A stretch of 55,806 nt of DNA from Cristatella mucedo (GCA_009760855.2 WPIO01000407.1:1-55806), one strand, 5' to 3'; positions 34,590 through 46,060 are shown, counted from the stretch's first letter. Notes: a model not told the origin generated them from the sequence alone. Program-made: numbers and translations.

Positions 34590-36957
34590 CTGAAATCATA
34601 GATTTTTGTCTTCTGGTTACCACACAATACACTTCTCACGAGCTGCCATGCTGCACTTAGCAAATGCAAAAGACAATTGCTCTAGAAAAAGGGACATAGC
34701 TCACTTTTTCTGGAACATACAGGTACACCAATACTTAGTCGACTATACCGACTTCTTTTACATATCTGCCGTTCTCAATCACGACACTAACGACAGATAA
34801 CAGATCTGCTGACACTGCAGCAACATTCTAAGGGTAACGTAGGATTATGGCACAGCAGTAATGCACGGGAAAAGATTTTACTTTGCTATGGACAGATCCT
34901 CAGGTAGCTCAAAGTAGAAAGGGGCATAATATACACGTTCAAATAACAATGATGATGCTGAAGCGATTTCATGCTACCTTATTATAAGTGGGCTCGTATG
35001 AGCAAACTTTGAATGACCAAGTTTTCCAACTTTACTCTTTCGTCTTCGAAAAGTTGCTAAACTAGTGTTTAAATGCTCAGCCTGAGCCCATTATACACCA
35101 GACTCGTTCCGGACCTTGTTGATCTCCATCAGAGTATCAAAAGAATTTAGGAAATTGTTTCTTTTTTGATACATTTCAACAACTGCAAAGACATCGATAT
35201 GTTTATCAGCTTTATGCCATTTCACATGTCAAATTTGATCATCTAAGGCATAGCTCGAAACCCCCGGGCTGCAGCAAGCTGCTAACGCCTGACATCAGAT
35301 TCAGCCGTGAATCGTGATACGTAGTGCACTTGTTTGTTTCTAAGTACCTTTAATTTTACAGCTATTGTAACCTGTCCTTCAACTCCCAGTGAACCACACA
35401 AAGAAATATACCGTACGTCTAAAGAAATATTCAGCTGGACCATTTGTGGGATTTATAGCACTAAACGCCCCTAAAGGTAAGGCTAGTGTGTTGAGTCACT
35501 ATTGCTTTTTACAGGTAGTTCCTGATTAGTAGGCCCTTCAAACTTTGGCAGAGAAGAAGGGGCAGTTTGTATTAAGCCTCAGTTCTGCCCAGTACGGCCA
35601 GGGTCGACGTACACCTCAATTAACAAGCTCGATAGTGCTCGATCAAGTGAACAAGACTTTAAACTTGGCAGCTCTTACCGAGTTGAAACCACATGTCCTA
35701 ATGCCCAGATATCAGATACTGAAATAGTAGGGAAGCTTAACCAAGGTTGGAAACGAAACTAGACGCTTAGTGTCCGACTTCAGTGACATTTAAGCAACTC
35801 GAAAATTCATTTTCAAATCCAATTAATTCGACGGTAACGATCTGAACCAAACACAAATTGCAAAGACACACCTCTTTAATTATTATTACATCAGTGGTGT
35901 GCATTGACTGGTGCATTTAAGTTGACACTGTACAACTTATCAAAGAAAAAATAGAATAGCTCTGCAAATGTTAATTAATCATAACACCAAATAAATCCCA
36001 AATAACAGTACAACTATGCAGCAGACCACAACGGAATCGTCCTTTTGTCAGTGCTGAAAAATTATTAGTTGTATCCAAATAATTGGTCATTAATATGGAA
36101 GGTCTTGATGGATGCCTCTTTGACATTTTGAAAATAATGCCCCATACAATATTTAAAAACTAGCAAGACATGCAACGGCATATTTACCATGTAATCTGGG
36201 AATGGTTTAGGAAAAACAATGTGCCTCCGGTCAATCACAAGCACTGATCCTAGGACATGACACAGATACAAACACAGGATAGGTATATATATTTGTTTCA
36301 TTCTCCTGCCACATGTCCCTAAATAAAGTCAACAGACAAATACATGTAAGCTCACTTGCTTGACTAGTTTAATGTGCAAGACTCCATTCAAAAGTTGTGG
36401 ATTGATACCCTGATGGCTATAAGAGGGCACTAATTAAGTGCATGAGCTCATCAACTGACAAGAATAAGAGAGCCCGATTTCGAACCTTCCTTTGAGATAC
36501 ACCCCTACAAGCACTATATAAAACCTTTTTGACTTGTGAACCGGAGCTATACCACAGCTACAAAACTTCACGGTATGCACAACAAGCTCTGAAGCGATCT
36601 CGAACGTCGGTGCCACACGGTTGATACATTCACATAAAATCTCTCGCTATAATATAATTCACATAAAATATATAATATATAATTCACATATACATAATTA
36701 TATAATTCACATAAATTCTAATATATAATTCACATAAAATCTCTCCTTCAGCCCCCCAAGAAGCTGTGGCTCTTCTTTGTCAAACTATTGGCACAGAAGG
36801 CAGGCTAGCGTGGGAGCACGAATAATAACCAATGCTGCAGGTGCTCATACTATAGTTAGACGATGTAGCCGAGTTATCTGGCGGTCATAATAAGCCACAT
36901 CTGTTTGAGCTAAAGCAGCAACTTTCAAGGTGAGCATGGCAAGCAACGAAAACTCAC
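34590..36957 (-). other. NEURL4: NEURL4 last intron
   Basis: GTGAGT donor at its 5' end and TTTCAG acceptor at its 3' end. AT-rich; includes the imperfect repeat at 36626-36745. No further exon was accepted. Confidence 0.7.
36626..36745. repeat. AT-rich minisatellite (TATAATTCACATAAA-type)
   Basis: At least five imperfect repeats of a TTCACATAAA core separated by variable TATAAT stretches, within the last NEURL4 intron. Confidence 0.75.
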
Positions 36958-37111
36958 TCGGAATTCTGCTGGTCGATCACAGCCGGCTGAATTGCAGTCG
37001 CTACACATATCTGCCGTCGGTGGTCTTGTGCATCTTCCAAATTCTTCTCTTCCTCAGCCTCACAATCTTCGGCCAATGGCATCAGCAGGCCACCTTCGTC
37101 TGCAGAGTTTC
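36958..37111 (-). CDS. NEURL4: NEURL4 penultimate exon (acidic linker)
   Basis: Bounded by ATTTTGCAG and GTGAGT. Open in one frame for 50 codons plus two bases at each side. It encodes an acidic stretch (EDCEAEEEKNLEDAQDH) followed by RRQICVATAIQPA, which aligns in position with the 'QIFLSP-IRYA' block that precedes the C-terminal domain in NEURL4 proteins. The family residues are partly replaced here, so the block is divergent. The two terminal bases GA join A of the last exon to give Glu, matching phase. The exon before it must end in phase 1 and has not been located. Confidence 0.7.
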
Positions 37112-38348
37112 CTGCAAAATTATCAGTAATGGTTAGCGAGTACTAAAGCTCATCACAACACGAAGCAACAATGCTACACTTTGTTGGGCTGTGCTAAATG
37201 TGTGCTGCCAGAATGCCACTGGCAAGCCAGTAGCACTGATTCGGGTCAAGCAACCACAAAAGGCACTGTTAACCTCAGTGTATCGACTTCATAGGTCCAC
37301 ATTCACAATAATTATAACATTTATACTGATAACAATTAAAGATTTGCATAGCACCCTAAGAGAACTAAATATCTTTCTAGGCACTTCGTGTACGCTTGTA
37401 AAGAAGCATTTTAACTTATTAGTGATACCGTGAACAACTTAAGCACACAAAGTCCAATTCATAAAGATGGAAAATGCTGTGCCGACCCATTGAACTTTTA
37501 GCTTATTCTTGAATACCGTCAATCGGGGGTCGTACCATCAGCTGTTAGTGAGTTCAAAGCTTTATGAGCACATGAACTGAAAATAAGGTATTTAAAGGAT
37601 TTTGAGGTTGGTTAGAGGCAGGCGCTCAAAACACAGGGAGCGGACCCACACTGAAATGCCTTGCTTTGCAGGGCATAGTCAAATTAGTGAAGTTGCAAAA
37701 GGACGTTGCCACAATGACCTCCTCTAAAAGGAACAATCGTAGTCCTGTGCACCCTAGACCACGATATCAACGTGTAGCATTGCAAATGCCAACATTCTAG
37801 CATGCCACATTGGCACATTTCAGGCGATGACTGTACTGGTAGTAATAGCTTGTCCGAGCAACTGCAGAGTTATAGAGTTAAAACCGTGACGATGCGCTAC
37901 AGCAGCAACGACTGAACCGAGCAGTAAAAATTTAGAAGGAACGGTCGCAATACCAAAATAGTCAAGTGGGGCTGTAATTACATGACAAAAAACACATTTA
38001 TGATTGAGGCATAATGACGACCAAAATGATTCTAATGATTACGAGAGAGAGCAAGAGTGGGGACAGAGAGAGGCCGATTGAAAGGCAGATTCTCCTTAGG
38101 ATTGCACCTTATTTGTAAGCATGTCCAGTGGAATGTAAGGGGAATAGTATGCAATCATTGTAATAAAATATAATAACTGAGTTCATCTCAATGTAGCTCC
38201 TCAAATCCATAAGGACTAAATGAAACTCAAATTCCGGAAAGTTACTTAGTACATTAAAAAAACTGGGCAGGCCGGCATTTGCAATCGATAAACACCAAAA
38301 TCGTATAATAAATAATATATCGTATTTATATAAATATAATATAAATAT

Positions 38349-38524
38349 AAAATATATCGTATCCGACAAACAAGGGAGAAAAAGTATAGTTAAGCAGACA
38401 AGTACACCAAAATATATCGTATCCGACAAACAAGGGAGAACAAGTATAGTTAAGCAGACAAGTACACCAAAATATATCGTATCCGACAAACAAGGGAGAA
38501 CAAGTATAGTTAAGCAGACAAGTA
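38349..38524. repeat. 60-bp tandem repeat, about 2.9 units
   Basis: Unit beginning AAAATATATCGTATCCGACA and ending AGCAGACAAGTACACC. The second and third units are identical where they overlap and the first differs at one base in its core. The high identity suggests a recent duplication. Minus-strand frames across it (38109-38489 and 38326-38613) are repeat artefacts. Confidence 0.9.
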
Positions 38525-39414
38525 GTAAAGACTTTCGTGGCCGGGCCTTTTTTCTCTTTTTTGGAGGTAGGTTTTTCTGGAGGCTTGACCGGCATTGATG
38601 TTAAATTGTCCACTTAGATCTTTCTTTTTCTTGAGGTCTTACAGACGCACTTCTCTATTTTAGCTAGGCTTCAGATGTAAACATCCTTATTGAGATTGAC
38701 TTTCAGTGCTCACAGTATTTTTAACAACTCGTCGTCGAGAGTGTGTTGCTGTAAAAAATGTTAACACTTCGAGCAACTTAATATTGTTCATTTAGTCAGA
38801 AGTGGTAGACTAGGGAAACCGTGATCTGAGTATTAAGATATTTAGGTGATTTGCTACAGTTATAATCGGTAGGTCATGCCGATTTAGCTGCCTACAGAGA
38901 TGGGTTTTAAAACGCAATGCTCTGGCTATTCCGTAGCAGGCCGGATCTAGAAAAGTTCTAGCTCCCCCCCCCCCACAAGTCGCCTACTGGGAGGCTGAAC
39001 CACAGATTGTCATCCGGCAGGCCATGATGGCACCTGTTAGCCTCGTAGCCTCCATCCGCGACCGACCCCGAAGCAACAACTAATGCAATGCTGCCTGTCC
39101 AGCTCCCTCAAATCCACTCAGAAAACAGGCCCTGAAGACCTGCAGTGCGCCGCCGGCAAGCCACTCTAGCCCTCTGTGTTAGGTATTCCCTTTGGTATAT
39201 AAAGCCTGAAGCTAGTGCCGAACACATGACAGGCTTTAGTTCCTCTTGAAGACAGTAAAGCCTTTCCCTGGTAGCCTGGTAGGGCTACAAAGGCATGCTG
39301 GGCATCGTATAGCACTCCAGCCGACTTCCAATTTCGTGGTGGGCTTTCACCGTGGGGGCGGAAGGGTAGCTTAGGCCCCCAATTCTCTTGCCTATGGATT
39401 TATAGTAAGTCCTT

Positions 39415-39625
39415 TCATAGCACCCCAAGATAACACTAAATTCTATCCAGTTGCTTTACGATTCGCTGCAAGAGAAGCGATAACCAAGAGTTAATGACGG
39501 GCCAGGTGTCATGCTTAGACAGGCATGCAAAATCACACAAGAGAAATACTTAGGGCCACCTATTCGTAGAATCCCTGGTTACTAATATAGCCAAGGCTTC
39601 TCAATTACTAATGCAAAAAGTGGTT
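39415..39625 (-). repeat. unclassified repeat Y, copy 2
   Basis: CATAGCACCCCAAGATAACA, GATTCGCTGCAAGAGAAGC, ATGCTTAGACAGGCATGC and CCTGGTTACTAA follow the same order as in copy 1 at 12660-12880. Confidence 0.55.
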
Positions 39626-40889
39626 AAAATTATCAATGATAAGAACAATATCTTCGGTATGCAAAACTAGATTCAGAATATGTATCACATTAAAAAGGTC
39701 TACAATTCAGGCAGTAGTTAGATTCTCCAGTCACGAGCTGACTCGGGTGGCAGAATGAATGGTATACTATGCACTAACGAGGAACGGTGTGCTTCAAATA
39801 TCTTGCATGCTGACTAGCTTGTATATGAGAACAGACAGGAAGCACCTACTAATGATTCAAAACAAGATGGGGTTTATAACCGACAGCTGAAAAATGTATA
39901 GTGATGTGCGGTTTCGATGACAGACCATTCGACCAGAAGACATCGAGACACGTATGAAAGTAAATGAAGGGAAGGCGTGACGAGACTACGAAGCAGAGAA
40001 AATCAAACGTAGTGGCACGGTTGTTTGGAGGCAAGCTTTTAACAAGGAAGTTAAATGTTCTTCGACACTTCAAGGAATATCTTGAAAGACTTGAGAAATG
40101 GCAATGTATGATGACCATGGCATAGATAACAAAACAAGTCCTGGTCGTGGAAATAAGATCATAATTTGCATACATTTACCAATGAAGACTGTTGAGAATC
40201 TATCTGTTATGCCGTGATTGCTTTGGCAATAAATCATCTTCAAGCCGTACACATGCAAGCCTACTTGCAGCCGGCCATATGCTACCAACGATTTTCTACC
40301 AACTTCAAATGCTCGGACGTACCTGTAGCTTTAAAAAAAAAAGGCTCTAGACTGTTGATATAGATATTTCACTGGATTAGATTTTCAATTAGGTGCTCTT
40401 AGGGTAATACCTTCATCGAAGATTATGTTAAACCACGTCGTAGTAAAGCTTCACCAAAAGCTCTACGCTGATGCTAAACTTGCTTTACAGATGATGTTCT
40501 CACAAGACTGGCTACTCCCAACCAGCCTGTAATGGCTAGAGAACAAAGTGCTGTCGATAGTCCTTATGGTGGATTCCAAGAAAAGACTTGACCAGCGAAA
40601 CACATGAAAGTAAAAATATTAAACTATTCGGGCTAGCTATTATCAACTTTTCGATCAACCTAAAGAATTCGATACAAGCACGTCAGTAAAAACTGCTTCT
40701 TCGAATGAAATAGAATTCACCAACCAATACATTAGGCCCTTATGAAACATCGATAATGCAATCAAAGAAAATCAGACGCTTTCAGTCTGTGTCCATTGGT
40801 AAACGAGCCCATTTTTTAATAATTAGAATGTTAGTACATGGTAATCTCTTACCAACTTAATACGTTATGTTGCTTGAACTGATCATCAC

Positions 40890-40893
<4 letters not shown>

Positions 40894-40928
<35 letters not shown>

Positions 40929-41350
40929 TCTCACTCTCTCTCTCTCTCTCTCTCTCTCTCCCCTCTCTCTCTCTCTCTCTCCCTCTCTCAATTTCTTTCC
41001 ATCTAGTGCTCCCCTCCACCTTCGCACCCTTCCTTCCACACTCTGCCTGCCTGCCTGACAGCAAGTCAGCCTGTCTGTCTACGTGTCCATTATCTATCCG
41101 TCTACATACATATCCTTCAATCTATTTAACTCTTTCTTTCCCTCCGATCACTCTCTCCACAACTCTCTCCCGATCTATCTACCTCAACCCTCTTCATCTA
41201 TCCATCTATCGCTATTTATAGGTCATCTCCGGCTCACTCTCTCCATCTTTCTCAACCTCTCAATCCCTCTCTCTTTCATCCTCTCTTTTATCCTTTCCCT
41301 CACAGCCACGCATGCATCTCTCCATTGCTCACCCTCTCTCTTTCTCTTTC
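40894..41350. repeat. (CT)n microsatellite and pyrimidine-rich tract
   Basis: CT dinucleotides with a few interruptions to about 40990, then a decayed CT/CTGC/CTAT-rich tract. The frames on both strands (Leu-Ser, Arg-Glu runs) are not genes. Confidence 0.9.
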
Positions 41351-41431
41351 CTCTCTATAGTCATACCACATATAGATGAAACGGCATGGTGCTGCTGTCA
41401 CAACCTTAACGTTGCACGCAAAGTGAATTAC

Positions 41432-41612
41432 CTTAGACCAAAACGACACCAGCCCAAAGGAAGGGCATATCGGCGAGGAGGACTTCCGGATATGCAATAT
41501 GGCAGAGCTCGGCCTTCGTCATCTCGGAGTAATCCGTCATCCTGTACAGTGCTGCGCTTTTTCCAACAGGCATCACAGAAACATCTGTCAAACTTAGGCT
41601 TGAAAAATTCGT
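41432..41612 (-). CDS. NEURL4: NEURL4 exon (Cys-rich / LGWCRF segment)
   Basis: Bounded by GTTGTAG and GTAATT; 181 bases (2 + 59 codons + 2). It begins by completing Asp, so that with the preceding exon the protein reads YLGLPDEFFKPKFDRCFCDA across the junction, continues with CWKKRS, and ends PPRRYALPLGWCRFGLR. The CxCxxC cluster and the LPLGWCRF block are conserved features of the NEURL4 C-terminal half. The Cys cluster could bind metal, which is an inference. The plus-strand frame over it is a shadow. Confidence 0.85.
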
Positions 41613-41846
41613 CTACAACATAAAATACATATACAAAATGTTATATATACACACATATATGACGGCGACTGTAAATTTTCCAGAGTATTCAGATGCCCCC
41701 ATAAATGTCCTAAAGCTGGTAGCTACCTAAGTTGCAAGGCACTGGGAACAATGTGATATACGGATATACAGGTATGCAGTATATACAGTATTATTAAATT
41801 TACACAGCTGTAAATAATCCTACATAAAATCGAATGTATACGTGTG

Positions 41847-41848
<2 letters not shown>

Positions 41849-41882
<34 letters not shown>
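41849..41882. repeat. (TG)n microsatellite
   Basis: Uninterrupted TG run of about 34 bases. Confidence 0.9.
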
Positions 41883-41884
<2 letters not shown>

Positions 41885-42759
41885 CGCGCTCAGGCGCAAA
41901 CAATTCTCGCAGGATGGCCCAGGGTTTTCTACAAAGTTTACTAAAGTTATGCAAAGCATGTGAACATATTTATTGGTAGCCCAAAAACAAACACACATGC
42001 TGTTGGTGTGTATAAATTTAGTGTGACGTTGTTCCACCACGATTCAATATGATTACCCTTGTCTGGGTCAGAATAGTGGCTACCAGCTTCTGCATTGTCT
42101 TTCCTGATGTAGCATATTCCATTGAGCATGAGTTTCACTGAAAGGGTCAGCTACTGGTATGGGCCAAACACCGACTCAGCTGCCTGTCGATATCGCTCCA
42201 TAGTTGTTCTATGGGGTTCAAATCGGGCGCGTGGCTAGGCCACTACACCACCAGCACCAAACAAGGACTTGTCAACAAGTACTATACTCATATTGTTTTG
42301 GTCAAGCAAGTTGGATTTTAAAGCTCAAATACTCTGCTTGGGGTTGTTACATTTGGCAGCAAGATAATGAACCTAAGCAAACTGCCTGAAAGGTGAAATA
42401 TTTTTAGTGAATCCTGGTTTTAGTAAATAAATATGTTTATACTAGAGCTCAATACCTATTTCTTGGTGAATTATATACGGAACAGCCGTCTGGCAGACAA
42501 AAGCAAATCCCAATCAGGGGCACAGAAAACTCATCAACCTCTACACATTTTAAAAACAAAAAACAGAGCTTGAGACTCGGAGGTGTCGGCTGGAGCATGA
42601 GCAGCTCACCGAAAGAGGCCGAAATAACGGTAAGCAGGGAAAGTCTTGCTTCAGCACTGTGCTATCGTTAACTAGCATTGCAGATTGCAGACAGTGGCTG
42701 CTTGCTCGAGCCTGCATAGTTCCCCGTGCTGGGAAACTTCAATACTTTCGGATGAGGTA

Positions 42760-42761
<2 letters not shown>

Positions 42762-42791
<30 letters not shown>
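42762..42791. repeat. (GA)15 microsatellite
   Basis: Uninterrupted GA dinucleotides. Confidence 0.9.
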
Positions 42792-42794
<3 letters not shown>

Positions 42795-42949
42795 CCGACG
42801 TGGCGGTTAAGACCAAGACCCAAGTGCGTGCGATCAAAGCATGGAGCTTCCGACCCAGGGGTCATGCCTGCCGAAGTGGGAAAAGGCTGTGCAACAGTCC
42901 AGAAGCTAGCAGTGGAGCAGCAGCCAACGGAGGAGTACCGTGAGCCGCG

Positions 42950-43160
42950 AGGAAGTAGCAGCAGCAGTGGCAGCCGTTAGTGGAGAAGGATTAAGGGAAG
43001 CAGAGCAGTAGGAAGGAGAGCAGCATCGGCAGCCGAAGAAAGAGAGGCAGAAGTAGCATCGGTGGTGGAAGAAGATGATCAACTGGGGGGAGAAGCAGCA
43101 GCAGCAGCGTCAGTGATCTCTGGTAGAGAAGTAGCATCATTAGTAGAGCATCATTAACAG
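42950..43160 (+). repeat. imperfect GCA/GAA-rich repeat
   Basis: Repeated blocks such as GAAGTAGCAGCAGCAGTGGC and GAAGCAGCAGCAGCAGCGTC, each followed by a GTTAGTGGAGAA- or GATCTCTGGTAGAGAA-like segment. Plus-strand frames read Ala/Glu/Val-rich peptides but are broken by stops and shifts, so it is treated as decayed simple sequence. Confidence 0.6.
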
Positions 43161-43663
43161 TCAGTGGCCAGAGAAAATAGCCCAACATAGGTCTGGAGCC
43201 AAACAGAACACCGAGTATCCGCAGTTCACGGCCTGGACTCGAGCTGTTCTGGACTGTTTGCAACGAGGCGATAGGGCAGCGTCTGCCATGGCTACCATAT
43301 ATGCAACCTGATATATGCAAACAATCTTGACATTAAGCATTAAGTGAAGATTTAAAGAACTGGTAAGCAGCAAAATCAAGCACAGAACAAAACTTTTTGA
43401 AAGCCTTCCACATTCAAGATTGACCCGTTGGGACTTGATAACGTGAACAATCTCTTTTGCATATTTCCCATATCATACCCCTACAGCAAGACATCGTGCA
43501 GATCGTCAGGATAACCTATGTGTGCTATGTCAGTCAACATCACACAAAAACTCATGAGCTCATCCAGAAATAAAACTGATCTAGCTAACCACTAAAAAAT
43601 ATTGTTTAGATTCATTTGATTTAATTAAAAATTTAATTAAAAGGGTAGTGTGTTCTAAACTTA

Positions 43664-43740
43664 TTGGGCTTACCATGTGGGTTAGTAGGTTCTGTTTCAC
43701 ATTCTGGAACCTGAAGTCCTAGGTTCAAATCCTGTTTTTA
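43664..43740 (+). other. tRNA-like sequence (SINE head or tRNA pseudogene)
   Basis: GGGCTTACCATGTGGGTTAG and GTAGG form an A-box-like block. AGGTTCAAATCCTG is a near-consensus B box about 44 bases later, the tRNA spacing. The acceptor stem does not pair well. It has no obvious second copy in this window, and lies in a NEURL4 intron on the opposite strand. Confidence 0.45.
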
Positions 43741-44205
43741 GATTATTGCTTTGAAGAAACACACTTGCACAGCCTCGAGCCCTCACTGCTAAAGACATCA
43801 ATACAGAGTTTGAGCAGGGAACAGTTGGGATTAAAACATTTTCTCTCCAGTTTTTTTGCAGAATTATGCAGAAATGTGGTTCAAGCTTATAGAATCGTAG
43901 CAAGCAAGTCGGCAGTATCAAGCAACAGTCAAGAAAGCAAGATATACAGCTGACAGCATATTGCCTTTCTCCTTAATCCTGCAAGATGACAGAGATATAA
44001 TGTGTCAGATGTTAAATCAGTATAAAAAGACAACACTTGTACATAACCTCAAAGAAACCAATGCAGTTAACTCAGCACTCACTCTATAAACTCATGACTC
44101 AAACATCAGCACGACTGTGTGACGACAGGAACTGAATGAACAGCAACATAGGCACCCAAAAAGTAAGCTGAGTTCTCTAGATAAAGACGACACGGCCTGC
44201 CTTAC

Positions 44206-44295
44206 CGGGAAGACCGAGGTACTGCCTAAATCGGTCACAGAGATTCTGATATGCGCACACTTTGAGTGCAGCCTTTTGATTTTTTTCTTTTGCAG
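44206..44295 (-). CDS. NEURL4: NEURL4 exon (YQxLCxRF segment)
   Basis: Bounded by TTATTGTAG and GTAAGG; 90 bases (2 + 29 codons + 1). Encodes AKEKNQKAALKVCAYQNLCD then RFRQYLGLP. The C-x-YQ-x-LC-x-RF...LGLP pattern is conserved between the last NHR domain and the Cys-rich block in NEURL4 proteins. Split codons at both ends join neighbouring exons without stops (Ser on the left, Asp on the right). Confidence 0.85.
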
Positions 44296-44415
44296 CTACA
44301 ATAAAAAAAGCTCAGACGATAGACTTGCTGGTTAATTAGCCTAAAAGAGTATCCGCCACATAAGACGTCACAACTTGCACGAATTTTAGAATAAGTTTAA
44401 AAGGATGGTGCTTAC
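44296..44415 (-). other. NEURL4: short NEURL4 intron (120 bp)
   Basis: GTAAGC donor to TTGTAG acceptor, phase 1. Confidence 0.75.
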
Positions 44416-44497
44416 ATGTTTCAATGTCTGCTTTTTCACGACCATCAATAAGGCATAGCTCCGGATGCTCGGGAACTGATGAGTCAACTAGTGAACA
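44416..44497 (-). CDS. NEURL4: NEURL4 exon after the last NHR domain
   Basis: Bounded by TTTGCAG and GTAAGC; 82 bases, 27 codons plus one base. It reads CSLVDSSVPEHPELCLIDGR and then EKADIET. On its own it is weakly recognisable. The assignment rests on splice sites, phase 0 continuity with the NHR exon upstream and phase 1 continuity with the conserved exon 120 bases downstream. Confidence 0.7.
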
Positions 44498-44879
44498 CTG
44501 CAAACAAAGAAAAGAAGCTTAGTCATGAGTGGAATAAATTTGAAAATTTCCTCGTCGATCTATTCGCAGCAACTGTTTTCATACGACCTTGCAAGCAGGA
44601 AAATCTGCAGCTCGAGCTCCCAAGCAGTCGGAGCAGCAACAGTTAGCAGTTCCTCGTAATAACGCTCAAAATATAATAGGAAACATACCAATAATTAAGC
44701 ATCATAGCAAATATAAGCAGCATAAATGAAAAAAGTGGAATGCAAAAATAACGGTTTCTTAAAAATTTGCTTTTTTTTACATACACAAACGCTATTCCAT
44801 TGTACCCTATATATGAAACATGGACAAATCTTCCGTGAAAAAATAAATACTAACAGCAGAATGGGTAATGAAGGTACTA

Positions 44880-45620
44880 GGAAATATGCATAGACACATA
44901 AATTTGTCGATGTGCATAAGTACTTGGACGGAGGCTAAGTTCCCCAAATTGAATGAATATAAAACCAAGTGACTAGTTATGGACAAACATAGTGCTACTC
45001 AGAAATTGGAAAGCCTAACCCACAAAATGGTCTCTGCCAGCACAGCTCCAGCAGCATCTGCACCAACCTGGATGTCCTATTATAAATTGACCTTTTATTA
45101 GATGACCACATCAGCTCCACAGTCAAGCGACACATCATTGGAAAATTCTGCCTGCTTAGACAGGTATACCATAGCAAAGATGGTTCATGCATTTGCCACA
45201 GCCTGTTGCAGCTACTGTAACTCACTACTTGCAGGTCTTCTGGACAATCCAATGATGTATTAATAGTTGGTGCAAAACTCTACAACCAGTCTTGTCTGTT
45301 AAGAACTTCAAAATTGCCACGTTATACCACCGACCTGCATGGCTAGCCATCAAGCAGCATCGATTTCAAGGTTTTGTTACCCACTTTAAGGTCCCTTCGC
45401 TCTCTATCTCTAGCCTACCTATCAAACTATTTCCTTATCAGACTAGGTATCGTACCACCTGCTATTCAGACTCGATCGTTCAGCTGTGCCTCTCACCAAT
45501 CTCAAATCCTTTGAAGACAGAGTCTTTAGTTTGTATGCTCTCAAAGCCTACAACTTACACCCGACTTACTTCAAGACATCCCCAGATTTGACGAGATTTA
45601 AGAAGATATTTTGTTACACA
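44880..45620 (+). mobile_element. LINE-alpha copy 8, diverged 3' part
   Basis: Matches the late reverse-transcriptase region (equivalent of MGKPSVIQKLEKLTLKIGSA, DDHISSTVKS) and the C-terminal region to 'TTTGACGAGATTTAAGAAGA'. The family's tail and ATT end are missing; repeat X begins just afterwards. Confidence 0.7.
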
Positions 45621-45639
45621 TGTTCATGACTTCAAAAAA

Positions 45640-46060
45640 TACGGCTCCAATACGTTTGATGACGTGTAAATCAACTTATCGAACTAAAATTAGAAATATT
45701 TCAGAGAAATAGGGTACAAAAAGAGCTAGACTCGCATTTCAAATTTCATTATGGAAAGAAAATTTACAAGGATAAAGTTGCACTAAAAATGAAGCTGCAT
45801 AAAAGTCGCGAACAAGCATGTACTTAAAATAGCTTCACATATGTACCTCGATCTACCACGGTTCAAAAAGTTGACACAAGTCACATTTGATACGGAGATC
45901 GGTAAATTTATTATGTGTAGATATGTTACTTCCTATTAACATCCGGGTTAGACATGGTTTGCATAATCATTTTTTTCTTTTTTGCGGTCGTCAGAACTTA
46001 CTCTCGAATTTCTAACATAATTGTCTTCTGAACAATTTTAGACTGTAAGACCCTTTTAAA
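45640..46060 (+). repeat. unclassified repeat X, copy 2 (uninterrupted)
   Basis: Colinear diverged partner of 31850-32323 and of the bases after 33624. It runs through the point where copy 1 is interrupted (GACTGTAAGACCC here) without any pogo sequence, so it preserves the empty insertion site. Confidence 0.6.

Larger units (their letters stand above)
37112..41431 (-). other. NEURL4: NEURL4 intron(s) with an undetected exon
   Basis: Contains a reverse SINE-B/LINE-alpha-like tail near 37340, the 60-bp tandem repeat at 38349, repeat Y copy 2 at 39415, a TATATAAAGCC patch near 39198, another reverse tail near 40390 and the CT-rich tract from 40894. The flanking exon phases (2 on the left of the message, 1 on the right) require at least one more exon here, expected to carry the conserved WH..HGT region. 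I could not find it by eye. Confidence 0.55.
41613..44205 (-). other. NEURL4: NEURL4 intron
   Basis: About 2.6 kb with GTAAGG donor and TTGTAG acceptor. Holds a TG run at 41849, a GA run at 42762, the GCA-rich imperfect repeat at 42950 and a tRNA-like sequence at 43664. Confidence 0.75.

Noticed and set aside
35679-35718. 40-base minus-strand segment between TTTCAG and GTAAGA that can read SDIWALG, like a kinase motif
   Set aside because: Too short, no neighbouring kinase exons on either side, and it lies in the last NEURL4 intron where phase would not fit.
36560-36640. Candidate extra NEURL4 exon reading VSTVWHRRSRSLQSLL or, in another frame, VAPTFEIASELVVHTVK
   Set aside because: Either frame needs a weak donor or breaks phase, and exon 36958-37111 already joins the last exon exactly.
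38109-38613. Two minus-strand frames with a repeated 'CLLNYT...LFVGYDIF' peptide
   Set aside because: The peptide repeat is just the 60-bp tandem repeat read in two frames; no start context or homology.
38800-39400. Possible LTR promoter around TATATAAAGCC at 39198
   Set aside because: No paired copy, no TG...CA borders and no internal gag/pol sequence; only a TATA-like motif.
39849-40288. Open minus-strand frames of 108 and 72 codons inside the large NEURL4 intron
   Set aside because: No match to the missing NEURL4 region, no HGT or WH motif, and no good splice pair.
40849-41379. Overlapping frames on both strands in the CT-rich tract
   Set aside because: Composition-driven Leu-Ser/Pro and Arg-Glu runs with no domain or splice context.
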